From contig NZ_JAQISN010000001.1 in the NCBI RefSeq assembly GCF_037450285.1, positions 1,240,001 to 1,304,000 on the forward strand: a stretch of 64,000 nt of DNA, in the 5' to 3' direction. The translations under genes and the position numbers were made by a program. This document shows positions 27,062 through 35,947 of this stretch, one piece after another; the stretch's first letter is position 1; every line of letters starts with the position of its first letter. The stretch comes from Erwinia sp. SLM-02. GTDB taxonomy: Bacteria; Pseudomonadota; Gammaproteobacteria; Enterobacterales; Enterobacteriaceae. The notes under the pieces were generated by a model that was not told the DNA's origin, made no database searches, and saw only the letters and a program-made list of their open reading frames with translations.

Positions 27062-27261
27062 GGGCACCGCCTGTGCGGCTGGCGGGCGGTCCTCGCGCCG
27101 CTGTGCGGTGCCTTCGGTTTCGGTAGCGGGCCTTTCGGACCGGCCTGGAACGGGCGTCCTGCCCGCACCACGCCTGATGTCAGCATCCCTGCTGCCATCT
27201 CCGGTCCCGCTGCCTGCACCTCAGCGCTGCGGATTACCCGCCAGCCGCACAGGCGGTTCCC
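27062..27261 (+). repeat. Structured intergenic repeat, copy E3 (+)
   Basis: 200 bp, third tandem copy (arms 27062-27086 and 27237-27261). Its right arm has AGGCGGTT where E1 and E2 have AGGTGGTT, improving pairing with the left arm. Confidence 0.9.
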
Positions 27262-27369
27262 CTCAATACAAATGAGTCGCTGCGTAGCCAAAATTTTGTG
27301 ATGGTTTTTCAGCAGAACTGACGGTCTAAAGTGGTTGAAAGTCCCAGACAACACTAAATGGTCAAAGCA

Positions 27370-27562
27370 GACGGGTAGCGTTCCCTGAAGGGCTATCCGC
27401 AGCGCTGAACGGAGAGAGGAAGCCAGGATTTGCCCACAGGGATGTGGGCAAAAGGCGCAGCCGCGCAGGACGCGCGTCTGCGGCGGTCCGTGAGGCTGAC
27501 GAACGAAGAGAAGGTATCGCGAAGCGACGCGAGGACCAACCCGGCAGGGAACGCTGCCCGTC
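27370..27562 (-). repeat. Structured intergenic repeat, copy E4 (-)
   Basis: 193 bp in reverse orientation. Arms 27370-27387 and 27545-27562 pair 17/18. The inner 9-bp hairpin TTTGCCCAC/GTGGGCAAA is perfect, with loop AGGGAT as read on the plus strand. Confidence 0.9.
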
Positions 27563-27672
27563 AGCGTGGGTGCTGTCAGCAAAGACGACATCAACCACCA
27601 AGATCATCGGTATCCTGGAGCAAATCGAAAGTGATGGGCGTGAGTTTCAGGCAATCCAGAACGGGAAAAGCA

Positions 27673-27865
27673 GACGGGTAACGATCCCTGAAGGGCTATC
27701 CGCAGCGCTGAACGGAGAGAGGAAGCCAGGATTTGCCCACAGGGAAGTGGGCAAAAGGCGCAGCCGCGCAGGACGCGCGTCTGCGGCGGTCCGTGAGGCT
27801 GACAAACGAAGAGAAGGTATCGCGGAGCGACGCGAGGACCAGCCCGGCAGGGATCGCTACCCGTC
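27673..27865 (-). repeat. Structured intergenic repeat, copy E5 (-)
   Basis: 193 bp, tandem with E4 at 303 bp offset. The arm core is GATCCC/GGGATC where E4 has GTTCCC/GGGAAC: a paired double change that keeps complementarity. Confidence 0.9.
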
Positions 27866-28112
27866 TGCGCGGGCACTGAGATCAAAGACGACATCACCCA
27901 CCCAATCGGGCCATCCCCCTTTTGCTCATCAAATTTTCACCTTCCCGTCACCGCCCGGTCATTTTTTTTCTTTTGTGATCGGCCTCTAACTTGAAAGCGG
28001 CGGCATAAATGCATAAGGTCAGTAATAATGTTTGATAAAATAGCTAAAAGTAGTTAAATCGCGGACGGCGAAATCAGCAGGGTGTATTTTGAGCAGTGGC
28101 GTGGAGGTAAAA

Positions 28113-28790
28113 TTGTTAACACGAGATTTCTTATTAAAAGCTGACTGTAAAACCGCTTTTGGTGATATCGAGGAATCACTGTTATGGAGTGCGGAGCAGC
28201 GGGCTGCTTCGCTGGCGGCTACCCTCGCATGCCGCCCTGACCACAGCCCGGTATGGATTTTCGGCTACGGTTCGCTGATGTGGAACCCGGTTTTTGAAGC
28301 CGATGAGGTCGCCGCCGGTACGCTCAATGGCTGGCATCGCGCGTTTTGCCTGCGGCTGACCGCCGGGCGCGGAACGGCCAGCCAGCCTGGACGCATGCTG
28401 GCCCTTAAAGAGGGCGGAGACACCACCGGACTGGCCTTCTGCCTGCCGGAAGCCAGACTGAATGAAGAGCTGGAGCTGCTGTGGAAGCGCGAAATGATCA
28501 CCGGCTGCTATCTGCCAACCTGGTGCGAGCTGGCGCTGGACGATGGCCGCAAGGTCACGGCGCTGGTGTTTATTATGGATCCGCGCCATCCGCTGTATGA
28601 AACGGACTCCTGCCCGCAGACCATCGCGCCGCTGATCGCCAAAGCAACAGGCCCGCTGGGCACCAATGCGCAGTACCTCTTCTCGCTGGAAAAAGAGCTG
28701 AACCAGCGCGGCATTAACGACGACTGCCTGACCGACCTCGCACGCCAGGTGCGCGAGCTGCAGCAGTGCCACAGCGGCCTGGCGGGGTAG
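28113..28790 (+). CDS. chaC: Glutathione-specific gamma-glutamylcyclotransferase ChaC
   Basis: Degrades glutathione to 5-oxoproline and Cys-Gly in the cytoplasm. 225 residues from a TTG start at 28113; GGAGG sits five bases upstream and the product then begins like E. coli ChaC (M-L-TRDFLLKADCKTAFG). No ATG is available. The gamma-glutamylcyclotransferase signature VWIFGYGSLMWNP and the family block LLWKREMITGCYLPTW are intact. In E. coli it follows chaB; here about 8.5 kb of sucrose genes and repeats separate them. Confidence 0.95.
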   Translation: MLTRDFLLKADCKTAFGDIEESLLWSAEQRAASLAATLACRPDHSPVWIFGYGSLMWNPVFEADEVAAGTLNGWHRAFCLRLTAGRGTASQPGRMLALKEGGDTTGLAFCLPEARLNEELELLWKREMITGCYLPTWCELALDDGRKVTALVFIMDPRHPLYETDSCPQTIAPLIAKATGPLGTNAQYLFSLEKELNQRGINDDCLTDLARQVRELQQCHSGLAG

Positions 28791-28808
28791 TGCCGCCGGG
28801 GCGGTCGA

Positions 28809-30245
28809 TCAGTGCGTCGGGTTAATCAGCCAGGTACCGGCGCGGTCTATTTTTAGCTGCTGCCGGTAGTCGCCGCGCGAACTGTGTACCTGAAGCTGAT
28901 AGTCGCCCGCGGCCAGGTTCAGCACCGCGTAGCCGCTGTTGTTCGGCGTTACCGCCATGGCATTGTTGTTCAGCAGCAGCGTATCACCACTGCCCAACTT
29001 CAGGTACACCGTGGCCAGCGCAGGCGCGCTGGCTGCTGCAGTGGCGGGGGCTGCCGCATCGGCCGGCAGGGTATCCGCCGCCGCCGCCGTCGAAGGCTCC
29101 GTCTGAGGATCGCGGTTCAGCATCCACACCACGGCCGCCACGGCCAGCACGGCCACCGCACTCAGCAACAGCAGGGGCTTCGATAGCTTCTGCGGCGCTT
29201 TGGCGGCAATCAGCGGATCGGCGGCGCTGGCTGCCGGATTGACCGCCACCACCGGGGCTTCTGCCTCCGTCTCCGGCCGGCTTTCCGGCTCCGCCTGCGG
29301 CAAGGGCGGCAGCTCACTTATCGTGCTGACTAATTCTTCCACCTCGCTGACCGGCAGATTGACCAGCGCGGCCAGTTCATCAATCGACTGCGGGCGCTGT
29401 GTGGCATCCATCGTTAACGCGCGATCGATCGCGTTCAGCAGCGGCAGCGAATACCCCTCGGGGCGGAGTTCAGCGAGCGGCCGGTAGCTGTCTTCGATGC
29501 TGCGCACCACGCTAACCGGCGGAGGATTGCCGACAATCAACGTGTGCAGCACCGCACCCAGCGCATAAATATCCGTCCACGGACCCTGCTCGGCGTCACT
29601 CTCCTCGCAGTACTGTTCAAGCGGGGCGAATCCGGGCTTGAGCATGATCTCGGTTTCGTCAGAAAGGTTGCCAATCTCTTTGCGCGCGGATCCGAAATCC
29701 AGCAGGACAGGCAGCTGATTTTCCTGGATTTGAATATTGTCCAGCGAGATATCCCGGTGCAGATAGCCCGCGTGATGAATGGTGTTGATAGCGCCGAACA
29801 GCGGCGGCAGCAGCTGGCGGATCCAGGCTTCGTTGATGCTCTGCGGCTGGTCCGTCTGCCACGCTTTCAGGGTCATGCCGCTGTAGAACTGGGTGCCCAT
29901 ATAGGCCGTGCCGTTGCCTTCCCAGAATCGCAGAACGTGCAGCAGGCCGGGGTGGTTAAAACGCGCCAGCAGCCGTGCTTCCTGAACAAAGCTGTTCATA
30001 CCGGCGTTAAACAGCCGCTGATGGCGATCGGCGCGGAGCGTGACGGACAGATCTTCGCCTCGGGTCGCCAGCGAGTTTGGCATGAACTCCTTAATGGCGA
30101 TGGTGCGCTCCAGCAGATGGTCCCAGGCACGATAAACAATGCCAAAGCCGCCGCCGCCGATCGCTTCCTGAATCTCAAATTCATTAAAACGGTAACCCGG
30201 CGGAAGCGCTTTGGTCGCGTTTTGTTGCTGCTCGTTTGCCGACAT
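28809..30245 (-). CDS. ppkA: Type VI secretion-associated Ser/Thr kinase (PpkA-like)
   Basis: 478 residues: cytoplasmic Hanks-type kinase domain (about 17-290) with glycine loop IGGGGFGIVYRAWDH, catalytic HRDISLDNIQ and metal-binding DFGSARKE; a Pro/Glu/Ala-rich linker; one membrane helix (about 355-375, PLLLLSAVAVLAVAAVVWML); then a short periplasmic beta-rich part. In type VI systems the kinase phosphorylates the FHA protein and is opposed by the PP2C phosphatase. Both partners are encoded upstream in this operon. The kinase looks catalytically complete. Confidence 0.92.
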   Translation of the reverse strand: MSANEQQQNATKALPPGYRFNEFEIQEAIGGGGFGIVYRAWDHLLERTIAIKEFMPNSLATRGEDLSVTLRADRHQRLFNAGMNSFVQEARLLARFNHPGLLHVLRFWEGNGTAYMGTQFYSGMTLKAWQTDQPQSINEAWIRQLLPPLFGAINTIHHAGYLHRDISLDNIQIQENQLPVLLDFGSARKEIGNLSDETEIMLKPGFAPLEQYCEESDAEQGPWTDIYALGAVLHTLIVGNPPPVSVVRSIEDSYRPLAELRPEGYSLPLLNAIDRALTMDATQRPQSIDELAALVNLPVSEVEELVSTISELPPLPQAEPESRPETEAEAPVVAVNPAASAADPLIAAKAPQKLSKPLLLLSAVAVLAVAAVVWMLNRDPQTEPSTAAAADTLPADAAAPATAAASAPALATVYLKLGSGDTLLLNNNAMAVTPNNSGYAVLNLAAGDYQLQVHSSRGDYRQQLKIDRAGTWLINPTH

Positions 30246-30281
30246 AATAAAAATTCTCCTAACGTACGCTACGCCAGATAC

Positions 30282-31235
30282 TTAATTAACGGTGCGCCAG
30301 GCACCTGTTGCCGGGTCGGCAAGATCGGCATGCAGGGCATCAACCAGCAGCACGTTCACTTTCACTTCGGGGTCAATAACCGCAGACCATGTCTCGCGCA
30401 GTTTCTCAACCCGTTCCTTTATTTCTGCGGCGTTGCTGGCATCGGTTTTATCCATCTTAATGAGCAGCGTTCCTTCAAATGACCAGACGTGCAGCTCCGG
30501 CGTGAACGGCAGCACCAGCCAGCTGTCCGGGGCGTCCGGGCGGCTGACCACCATGCGCTGATTATTGACCGTGACCACCTCAAGCTCGCCGGAAGCGGGA
30601 TGCAGTTGGCGCAGCGGATAACCCTGATAGAAGGTGACCGCCAGCGGCAGTGTGGGCGCCTGGCCCTTCATCAGGCTCAGTTCATTGCGGCCTTCCAGCC
30701 AGCCATCGGCGGTACAGGTCATCGATTTCGTGTCGGGAATGAACAGCGAGGAACCCCGGTCGTCCCACCAGGTGCGGAAGTGGCATCCGCCGGGCAGGTC
30801 GAAATAGTGCAGCGGTACGCTGTTCGCCGGGCGGGAGATATCAAGCGGCGCGGCGTTATCGGCGGTGGCCGTCGCGGTGGCGTCGGCGGTAATCACCGGC
30901 TGCCAGCCTCGGGTCTTCAGAGCGGTGCCGACGGCCAGCACCGACCCCCGGCTGCTGGTCATCTGCCACGGCAGCGCCTGCAGTTTGCCGCACTGGTTAT
31001 GCAACAAATTACCGACCTGCGGTAAAAACTTATCCAGCACGGCGGATTCGGTGGCTTTAGCGGAAACAATGCGCAGGGTGATCGTTTCCCCGCACCAGGA
31101 CTGCGGCGCGCTGCTGGCAACATTATCGATAAACACATCCAGCGCGAGGCCGGGGGAGGAGACAACACGGTAATCTTCCGCCCGCGCGCTGGCCACGGCC
31201 ATCAGGCTCAGGACAACTGGCAACCAGTATTTCAT
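30282..31235 (-). CDS. Periplasmic protein of the type VI locus, unknown function
   Basis: 317 residues from the ATG at 31233-31235 (MKYWLPVVLSLMAVASARA, a clear Sec signal). The mature protein has several cysteines (WCGETI, HNQCGKL, GGCHFR, MTCTADG) that could form disulfides, a low-complexity Ala/Thr stretch near residue 125, and a C-terminal beta-rich part. I recognise no domain. It starts 15 bp after the phosphatase gene and ends 36 bp before the kinase gene, so it may sense or buffer a periplasmic signal for the kinase; this is inferred from position only. Confidence 0.8.
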   Translation of the reverse strand: MKYWLPVVLSLMAVASARAEDYRVVSSPGLALDVFIDNVASSAPQSWCGETITLRIVSAKATESAVLDKFLPQVGNLLHNQCGKLQALPWQMTSSRGSVLAVGTALKTRGWQPVITADATATATADNAAPLDISRPANSVPLHYFDLPGGCHFRTWWDDRGSSLFIPDTKSMTCTADGWLEGRNELSLMKGQAPTLPLAVTFYQGYPLRQLHPASGELEVVTVNNQRMVVSRPDAPDSWLVLPFTPELHVWSFEGTLLIKMDKTDASNAAEIKERVEKLRETWSAVIDPEVKVNVLLVDALHADLADPATGAWRTVN

Positions 31236-31249
31236 AGCATTCCTTGAAA

Positions 31250-32026
31250 TTAATCGCGCGGTGGTAAAAACCGGGCTGAATCCGTCAGAGAAAAAAGCAG
31301 CGTTGTGTCCTGCGGTGAGCCGCACCAGACGGCTACGGCGCTAAGATTATCCTTTTTTTCGCTACGGTCGATAGCTTTCTGCATCAGAGCCAGCCATTCC
31401 TGCGGCGAGTTTACCATTCTGAGCGCCTGTTCCATCTCAACGGGGGTCAGATTATTCCAGAAACCATCGCTGCACAGCAGGAAAACATCCCCGTCTTCCA
31501 GCGGCAGCACGGCGCTGTAATCATGCGGCCTGGTGCCGTCGGTCCCCAGCGCACTGTAAAGCAGGTGGCTGTTAACGCCGGTGTTTTCGTAGCCGGCATC
31601 GCGCAGCTTCTGCACCAGGCTGTGGTCGCGGGTCATGCCGTGTACCACGCCGCGCCGGAAGTGATAGACGCGCGTGTCTCCGGCATGGCACCACCAGGCG
31701 CGCTGGCCGGGGCGATCGATAAACAGCGCGGCAAACGTGGTACTCATTTTGTTTAATGCGGGTTCGGCCAGCTGCGCCGCGCGGATCGCCTGCTCGCAGG
31801 CGGCAACCATCTGTTCGGTCTGCAAAGGTGAGAGCGCATCGTGGCTGGCCGCCTGCGACAGCAGCGTATCGCGGGCAATCTCAGCGGCACGGCCGCCGCC
31901 GGGGCTGCCCGCCACGCCGTCACAGACCACGAAGGTGCCGAACTGCGCGTTTAACTGTGCTCCCGTCGCATCCTGATTACTGACGCGAGCACCGATCTGC
32001 GAGGTGCTGAAAAAGGTGATATTCAT
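31250..32026 (-). CDS. pppA: PP2C-type Ser/Thr phosphatase (PppA-like)
   Basis: 258 residues with PP2C metal-binding motifs: QDATGAQL and FVVCDGVAGSPGGG near the N-terminus, WWCHAGDTRVYHFR in the middle, FLLCSDGFWN and KKDNLSAVAVW near the end. It would dephosphorylate the FHA protein targeted by the kinase, switching the system off. Its ATG overlaps the FHA gene stop by 4 bp. Confidence 0.93.
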   Translation of the reverse strand: MNITFFSTSQIGARVSNQDATGAQLNAQFGTFVVCDGVAGSPGGGRAAEIARDTLLSQAASHDALSPLQTEQMVAACEQAIRAAQLAEPALNKMSTTFAALFIDRPGQRAWWCHAGDTRVYHFRRGVVHGMTRDHSLVQKLRDAGYENTGVNSHLLYSALGTDGTRPHDYSAVLPLEDGDVFLLCSDGFWNNLTPVEMEQALRMVNSPQEWLALMQKAIDRSEKKDNLSAVAVWCGSPQDTTLLFSLTDSARFLPPRD

Positions 32027-33192
32027 CGATCCTCCTCAGGGGTTTGCGAATCTTTGTACTGGTTAACTTCCACCTCGTACGCCTGCAGAAACGCCTCGCC
32101 AAACAGCGAGTGGAAATCGTCCTCAATGTCCCCTGAGGTGTTCTGATAATGGCGTACAAAGTAATCCCACAGCGCGGCCTTGCGCGAAGCACTGAGCGCC
32201 AGGCGGGGGAGTGCGCCGTCGTCGCGGGCGTGTTCTTCCAGCCGCTGCGGGTTAAACGATTGCAGCATTGCGGCAATAATGGCGCGGATCCCGGAGGTCA
32301 TCCCTAGCTGATGGGCCTGCAAATCAACCAGCGCGTCGCGTACCGCCTGTTCCGGCGGCATAAAACCCGGCATCTGGCTCTGATAAATCTGCATCAGCAC
32401 CGTTTTACCGCTGGGTAAAATTTTAAACGGGTTGTTGGCCTCATTGAGGATCAGTGTCATTTCGGCTTTTACGCCGCGCTTGAGGATCGAGCGGGAGGAG
32501 AGCAGCGCCACCGTGCCCTGCGAGAACAGGCTCAGCATGCGGCCGGTCAGGCGCATCTGCTCCTCGCTGAGCGCAGCGGGTTGCCCGGCTGTGGGGTCCA
32601 GCCCCATCCCTTCCAGCAGCGCACTCAGCAGGCGCTGCTCGTGGCTGCCTCCTGCCGCCGCCGTGTCGCCGTCACCCTGGCCCGGGGCCAGCGGTCCGAT
32701 GGCCAGCCGGGCGGCGGCATCGCGTGCGGCCCGCTGTTCAAGCTCTTCGGCGCTGGTTTTTTCCTGCGGGAAGTCGGGCAGGGCCGTCGCCGGGTGAAGA
32801 ATACCCAGCGGGTCGTCTGCCGAATCGTTATCACTCTGGAACAGCAGCAGCGGATCGTCCAGCGCCGGGCCGTCTTCGCTCAGGGCGGGATCGCTGACGC
32901 GGATAGTGTATTCGCCAATCGCCAGCGTATCGCCGTGTTGCAACGTTACCTGTTCTCCGCGGGCCAGCGAGCGCTCGTTATGGATAACCGCGATAACGCT
33001 GCCCTGGCTGGTCAGGCGACACTCGCCGCCGGGCGCAACGTGAACCAGCGCCTGCAGGCGGGAGATGGTGCGTTCGGGATCGGGAAGGACCAGATTATTA
33101 TCCGCGCTGCGGCCAATGGTGCCGCCCGGCGGTGTAAAATCGCAGCTTACGGCGTCGTCCTGCTCCCGATAGTTTAAAAGCGTGAGTCGCAT
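32023..33192 (-). CDS. tagH: Type VI FHA-domain protein (TagH/Fha)
   Basis: 389 residues: N-terminal forkhead-associated domain (about 1-105) with the phosphothreonine-binding pattern GGTIGRSADNNLVLPDPERTISRLQA, a Pro/Asp/Ala-rich linker, then the C-terminal helical domain of TagH proteins (about 185-385, MLSLFSQGTVALLSSRSILK, FKILPSGKT). In active systems phosphorylated FHA protein promotes assembly. Here its assembly partners are not encoded nearby. Confidence 0.93.
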   Translation of the reverse strand: MRLTLLNYREQDDAVSCDFTPPGGTIGRSADNNLVLPDPERTISRLQALVHVAPGGECRLTSQGSVIAVIHNERSLARGEQVTLQHGDTLAIGEYTIRVSDPALSEDGPALDDPLLLFQSDNDSADDPLGILHPATALPDFPQEKTSAEELEQRAARDAAARLAIGPLAPGQGDGDTAAAGGSHEQRLLSALLEGMGLDPTAGQPAALSEEQMRLTGRMLSLFSQGTVALLSSRSILKRGVKAEMTLILNEANNPFKILPSGKTVLMQIYQSQMPGFMPPEQAVRDALVDLQAHQLGMTSGIRAIIAAMLQSFNPQRLEEHARDDGALPRLALSASRKAALWDYFVRHYQNTSGDIEDDFHSLFGEAFLQAYEVEVNQYKDSQTPEEDR

Positions 33193-33216
33193 GCTTCTCC
33201 TGTCTCCGGGCCGCGA

Positions 33217-33915
33217 TCAGTCGGCCTGGTCAAACATCGGTGGATAGAGCCCGTGGCGAGGCGGTTTTTCGGCCAGGGTCGGTTGAAACAGCTGGCTGAA
33301 CAGCTGCGCGGTCAGATTGCCGCTGTGCCTGTGGCTGACCAGCGGATAGCCATCGCTCTGATTGGTCCACCAGTAGCTGGTGTACTGCAGCGGATCGAAG
33401 CGCCGCGACGCGTCCTGCCACGCCAGCGTGGGGCAGTCGCGATAGCCGATCAGGGTGGTCGCATCGAGGTTGTCTGCCCGCGGCAGCGCGGCGAGCGCAG
33501 CTATCGTCGCCCCGGTTTCGTCCACGCTTTTCTGCTGGCTGACCGCCTGATGTAGCGCACTACCGAGAGCGTTAAACCATTCTCCGGCCAGCGCCAGCTG
33601 TACCGGATGCCACTGGGCCACCGTGAGGTTTTTGACCGCCATCAGCGGCCAGATGCGGCCAACCCGATCGCGTGACGGCATCAGGCAGCCGATTTGTACC
33701 TGCTGCAGGCCCAGCGTGGCGGGCAGCGCAAAATTCCAGATCGGCGCGCGGGCAAAGGCTTCAGTACAGCCATTGTGCTGATGCTGCCACTGCGCCACGC
33801 CGGATTTAAACCAGTTTGACCAGTGGACCAGCCGGGATTCCGGCATCCGCTGATGCACAAAGTCACCCGCCGTCGGGAGTTTGCCATACCATCCCAGGTC
33901 AGTGTAAGGGGCCAT
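33217..33915 (-). CDS. tagF: Type VI secretion-associated protein TagF
   Basis: 232 residues matching the TagF/ImpM fold: start DLGWYGKLPTAGDFVHQRMPE, then WSNWFKSGVAQWQHQH, GCLMPSRDRVGRIWPL and YWWTNQSDGYPL. TagF is a post-translational repressor that binds the FHA protein in characterised systems. Its start lies 17 bp inside the end of the short tssM gene. Confidence 0.93.
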   Translation of the reverse strand: MAPYTDLGWYGKLPTAGDFVHQRMPESRLVHWSNWFKSGVAQWQHQHNGCTEAFARAPIWNFALPATLGLQQVQIGCLMPSRDRVGRIWPLMAVKNLTVAQWHPVQLALAGEWFNALGSALHQAVSQQKSVDETGATIAALAALPRADNLDATTLIGYRDCPTLAWQDASRRFDPLQYTSYWWTNQSDGYPLVSHRHSGNLTAQLFSQLFQPTLAEKPPRHGLYPPMFDQAD

Positions 33916-35947
33916 TTTGCTTTCTCATGATCAGTGCCCCGTCGCGGGCATAGGGTGAGCTTTGGATCTGCCGGTCGAGGAGCTGGCTTAAATGCCAGTC
34001 CAGCTGCCTGCGCTGCGCGTCGGTCACCGCCAGCGGCGGATTGCGCGACAGAATCTGCATGACCCAGCTGCGCAGGAACCGACCGTCGTAGATGCGCGGC
34101 TGATACAGCATCTGATAGGCGCGCAGGGCATCGTGAGTGAAGGCCTCACTGGCCCCGTTATCCTCCTGCAGCGCCAGCGTGATCGCCTGCGCCACGCGCG
34201 GCAGTAACAGCGACTTGAGGGCGTTCTGATAAAGACCCCAGCTGGCGTTGTAGACCTGCTCACCGCGATACAATCCGCCGCGCAGGGCCAGCGGCGGGCT
34301 GGAAAGGGTAAAGTCGGGCGATTCAGGGAGTGCCACCAGGCTGTTCAAAAACGGCAGCAGCCCGGTGATATCGGCCCCGTTGCTCTCACTCAGCGTGCGG
34401 GCCTGCTGTTGAATATCCGGCAGCCTGTCGGCAACCTGCTGCAGGTAGCGCTGGTTTTTCGCATAGCTGGTGTACCAGAGCGCGGAACAGACGATTAAAC
34501 CCGCCGCCAGAGCGGCATACCCCATCCGGTGCAGGCGCTGGTTGCGCTGCTCCCAGCGCCGGTCGCTCCCGGCCAGCGCGCTTTCGCGAAACACCACCTT
34601 GCTGAGCAGGTCGTGAATAAAATAGCTTTGGCCCTTGTTGGCCGGGATGGGCGCAGTGCGGCTGACGCTGTTCCAGCTGGCTATCGACTGCCCCTGCTGC
34701 TGGGGTAGCTGCAGCTTGCGCGCCAGTTCGCCCATCACCCGGTCAAACGGCAGGCCTTCCTGCGTGCCGCTGGTGAAGAACAGCCCCCGAACTGACCAGG
34801 GTAACTCCCCCTGACGCGCCGCGAAGATGGTGGTCAGGTATTCCGCCAGCAGCGGGCGCAGGGAGGCAAACTCCTGGGGGAACAGGAAGCAGTCGGCACG
34901 TTCCTGAAGATCGTTCTGCCGCGCCATGTTGCAGGCGAGGTCGGTCATCAGCTGATTACAGAGCTGAAGGAACTGCTGCTCAAACTGCGGCAGCAGCGGG
35001 TTATCCACGGCGCGGTCGGCCTGCAGCGGGAAGGTGAAACCGAAAATTTGCTCCCGTCGGCTTTTGTCGCACTGGGCGAAATAGCTCATAAAACCTTTCA
35101 GCAGGTCGCTTTTGGTCACCATCACGTAAACCGGAAAATGAATGCCCGTTTGCTGGTGAAGCTCCGCCAGCCGGTTGCGCAGGGCGTTGGCCTGGGCAAG
35201 ACGAACATCCGGCGGATCGCTGAGCAGGTCGGCCACGCTGAGCGTGACGATCACGCCGTTAATGGGCTGGCGCGGGCGATAGCGTTTAAGCAGCGCGATA
35301 AACGTCTGCCATTCGCTGGCGTCGCGGGTGCGCTGGCTTTCCTGCAGCGTATACCGGCCTGCGGTATCCAGCAGCACCGCCTGACGGGTAAACCACCAGT
35401 CGCAGTGGCGCGTGCCGCCCACGCCGCGCAGCGCGCCTTTGTTCAGGCTATCGGGCAGGGCAAACTCCAGCCCCGAGTTAAGCAGCGCGGTGGTTTTACC
35501 CGCGCCGGGTGCACCCACGATCAGATACCACGGCAGCTGATAGAGGTAGCGCGCATTAAAAATGCGGAACCAGCGGCTGCGGCGGGATGGGGAACTCTGC
35601 GGAAACTGGATTTTTTTAAGCAGCTGCGTGGCGTCGTGAAAGCGCATATCCAGCATTTCACTGGTGGCCTGCAGGTCATTTTGTTCGCTGCTGTTCAGCT
35701 GCAGCCGCGCCAGCATCCGGCGGTTAAACCAGGCGCGGTAAAGCTGCGGCAGCAGCATAAACAGCCCCCACAGCAGGTAGCAACCGACGATCAGCAGCTG
35801 ACGATTCAGATCGCTGTCAAGCAGCTGAAACTGGCTGAGGGCCAGCAGCGGGCCAAGCATCCAGATCAGTGCGCACAGGGCGCTGACGCCGAGCAGGCCC
35901 CAGACAGGGCGGCAGGTAAGCAGGGCGAAAAGGTTTTTCAACATCAT
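33899..35947 (-). CDS. tssM: Short TssM/IcmF-type membrane protein (C-terminal half absent)
   Basis: TssM anchors the type VI membrane complex. Visible: two N-terminal membrane helices (about 8-30, 48-65), a cytoplasmic P-loop domain with Walker A VGAPGAGKTTALLNS (about 138-152), WWFTRQAVLLDTAGRYT, and a third helix near 470-490. The chain stops at 682 residues, whereas TssM is usually about 1100-1200, so most of the periplasmic domain that contacts TssJ is missing. The stop lies inside the first codons of tagF, leaving no room for the rest. This looks like a settled short form, not a fresh frameshift. Confidence 0.9.
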   Translation of the reverse strand: MMLKNLFALLTCRPVWGLLGVSALCALIWMLGPLLALSQFQLLDSDLNRQLLIVGCYLLWGLFMLLPQLYRAWFNRRMLARLQLNSSEQNDLQATSEMLDMRFHDATQLLKKIQFPQSSPSRRSRWFRIFNARYLYQLPWYLIVGAPGAGKTTALLNSGLEFALPDSLNKGALRGVGGTRHCDWWFTRQAVLLDTAGRYTLQESQRTRDASEWQTFIALLKRYRPRQPINGVIVTLSVADLLSDPPDVRLAQANALRNRLAELHQQTGIHFPVYVMVTKSDLLKGFMSYFAQCDKSRREQIFGFTFPLQADRAVDNPLLPQFEQQFLQLCNQLMTDLACNMARQNDLQERADCFLFPQEFASLRPLLAEYLTTIFAARQGELPWSVRGLFFTSGTQEGLPFDRVMGELARKLQLPQQQGQSIASWNSVSRTAPIPANKGQSYFIHDLLSKVVFRESALAGSDRRWEQRNQRLHRMGYAALAAGLIVCSALWYTSYAKNQRYLQQVADRLPDIQQQARTLSESNGADITGLLPFLNSLVALPESPDFTLSSPPLALRGGLYRGEQVYNASWGLYQNALKSLLLPRVAQAITLALQEDNGASEAFTHDALRAYQMLYQPRIYDGRFLRSWVMQILSRNPPLAVTDAQRRQLDWHLSQLLDRQIQSSPYARDGALIMRKQNGPLH

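Noticed and set aside
26475..27865. CRISPR array
   Set aside because: Repeats are about 200 bp with conserved spacers of about 95 bp, not 23-47-bp repeats with unique spacers; no cas genes are present.
26425..28000. Open frames of 76-182 codons on both strands within 26.4-28.0 kb
   Set aside because: They lie inside the structured repeats; GC-rich inverted repeats keep frames open by chance. Products are Arg/Pro/Gly-rich, differ by frame and have no ribosome-binding sites.
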